From positions 612,501 through 676,500 of the forward strand of contig CAUJNA010001502.1 of NCBI GenBank assembly GCA_963377175.1: a stretch of DNA of 64,000 nt. The letters are read 5' to 3'. The stretch is from Effrenium voratum. Lineage: Eukaryota > Sar > Dinophyceae > Suessiales > Symbiodiniaceae. A model generated the notes under the pieces. It saw only the letters and a program-made list of their open reading frames with translations. It had not been told where the DNA came from and did not search any database. The position numbers and the translations under genes are program-made. Positions 63,946 to 64,000 of the stretch are shown piece by piece; positions within the stretch are counted from its first letter, which is position 1; the number at the start of each line of letters is the position of its first letter.

Positions 63946-64000
63946 CTTATCAGCCCCAAAAGACGTCCGCCTGTCGGGGGGTAAAGACCGGCCTCGAGCC

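Noticed and set aside
1..64000. Dinoflagellate spliced-leader gene or a CRISPR-like array.
   Set aside because: No CCGTAGCCATTTTGGCTCAAG-like sequence seen, and none of the repeats has regular unique spacers.

Overview
The window reads as nuclear DNA of a dinoflagellate. The evidence is: short GC-rich exons of about 35-135 bp with strong G/C bias at third codon positions, separated by long repeat-packed introns; every recognisable exon on the same (minus) strand; and intron 5' ends that need GC and sometimes GA as well as GT to keep homologous proteins in frame, a splice pattern known from dinoflagellates. I see no bacterial operon, no tRNA or rRNA gene and no spliced-leader sequence. All exon joins below are my own reading from frame, phase and family similarity; there is no transcript evidence.

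Layout, in minus-strand gene order (high to low coordinates). (1) About 64.0-54.1 kb: exons of one or more unidentified genes, the best at 62.97-63.11, 61.87-61.99, 61.08-61.31, 60.07-60.18 and 59.31-59.39 kb, then Pro/Lys/Ala-rich exons. (2) About 52.6-41.7 kb: a U2AF large-subunit (U2AF65)-like splicing factor with a basic N-terminal exon, RRM1 spread over four exons and the start of RRM2 over three. (3) 39.1-34.7 kb: four exons each carrying the same acidic motif, consensus [ED]D-[LMI]-DLGPF[NS], linked by Pro/Lys/Ala-rich sequence; same gene or the next one. (4) 33.6-32.1 kb: ankyrin-repeat exons. (5) 29.65 kb to beyond the left edge: a UPF1/IGHMBP2-type superfamily 1B helicase with a Trp/Gly-rich start, a zinc-ribbon-like exon, the 1B barrel, and motifs I, Ia/Ib, II and III; motifs IV-VI lie outside the window.

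The introns hold at least five short terminal-inverted-repeat element families (called A-E here), several minisatellite modules reused at distant places, and a 700-bp octanucleotide array. Inside the ~6.5 kb helicase intron lies a frameshifted reverse transcriptase/RNase H retroelement. Its flanking repeats are arranged A1-ORF-B1-A2-B2, as in split-direct-repeat (PAT/Ngaro-type, DIRS-order) retrotransposons.

The two best-supported genes serve RNA metabolism: a UPF1-class RNA/DNA helicase and a 3' splice-site/polypyrimidine-tract recognition factor. The points most worth a second look are the split-direct-repeat element, introns that appear to begin with GA and have short direct repeats at both ends, an inverted repeat bracketing one U2AF exon, the repeated DLDLGPF exon module, and the exchange of repeat modules between loci.
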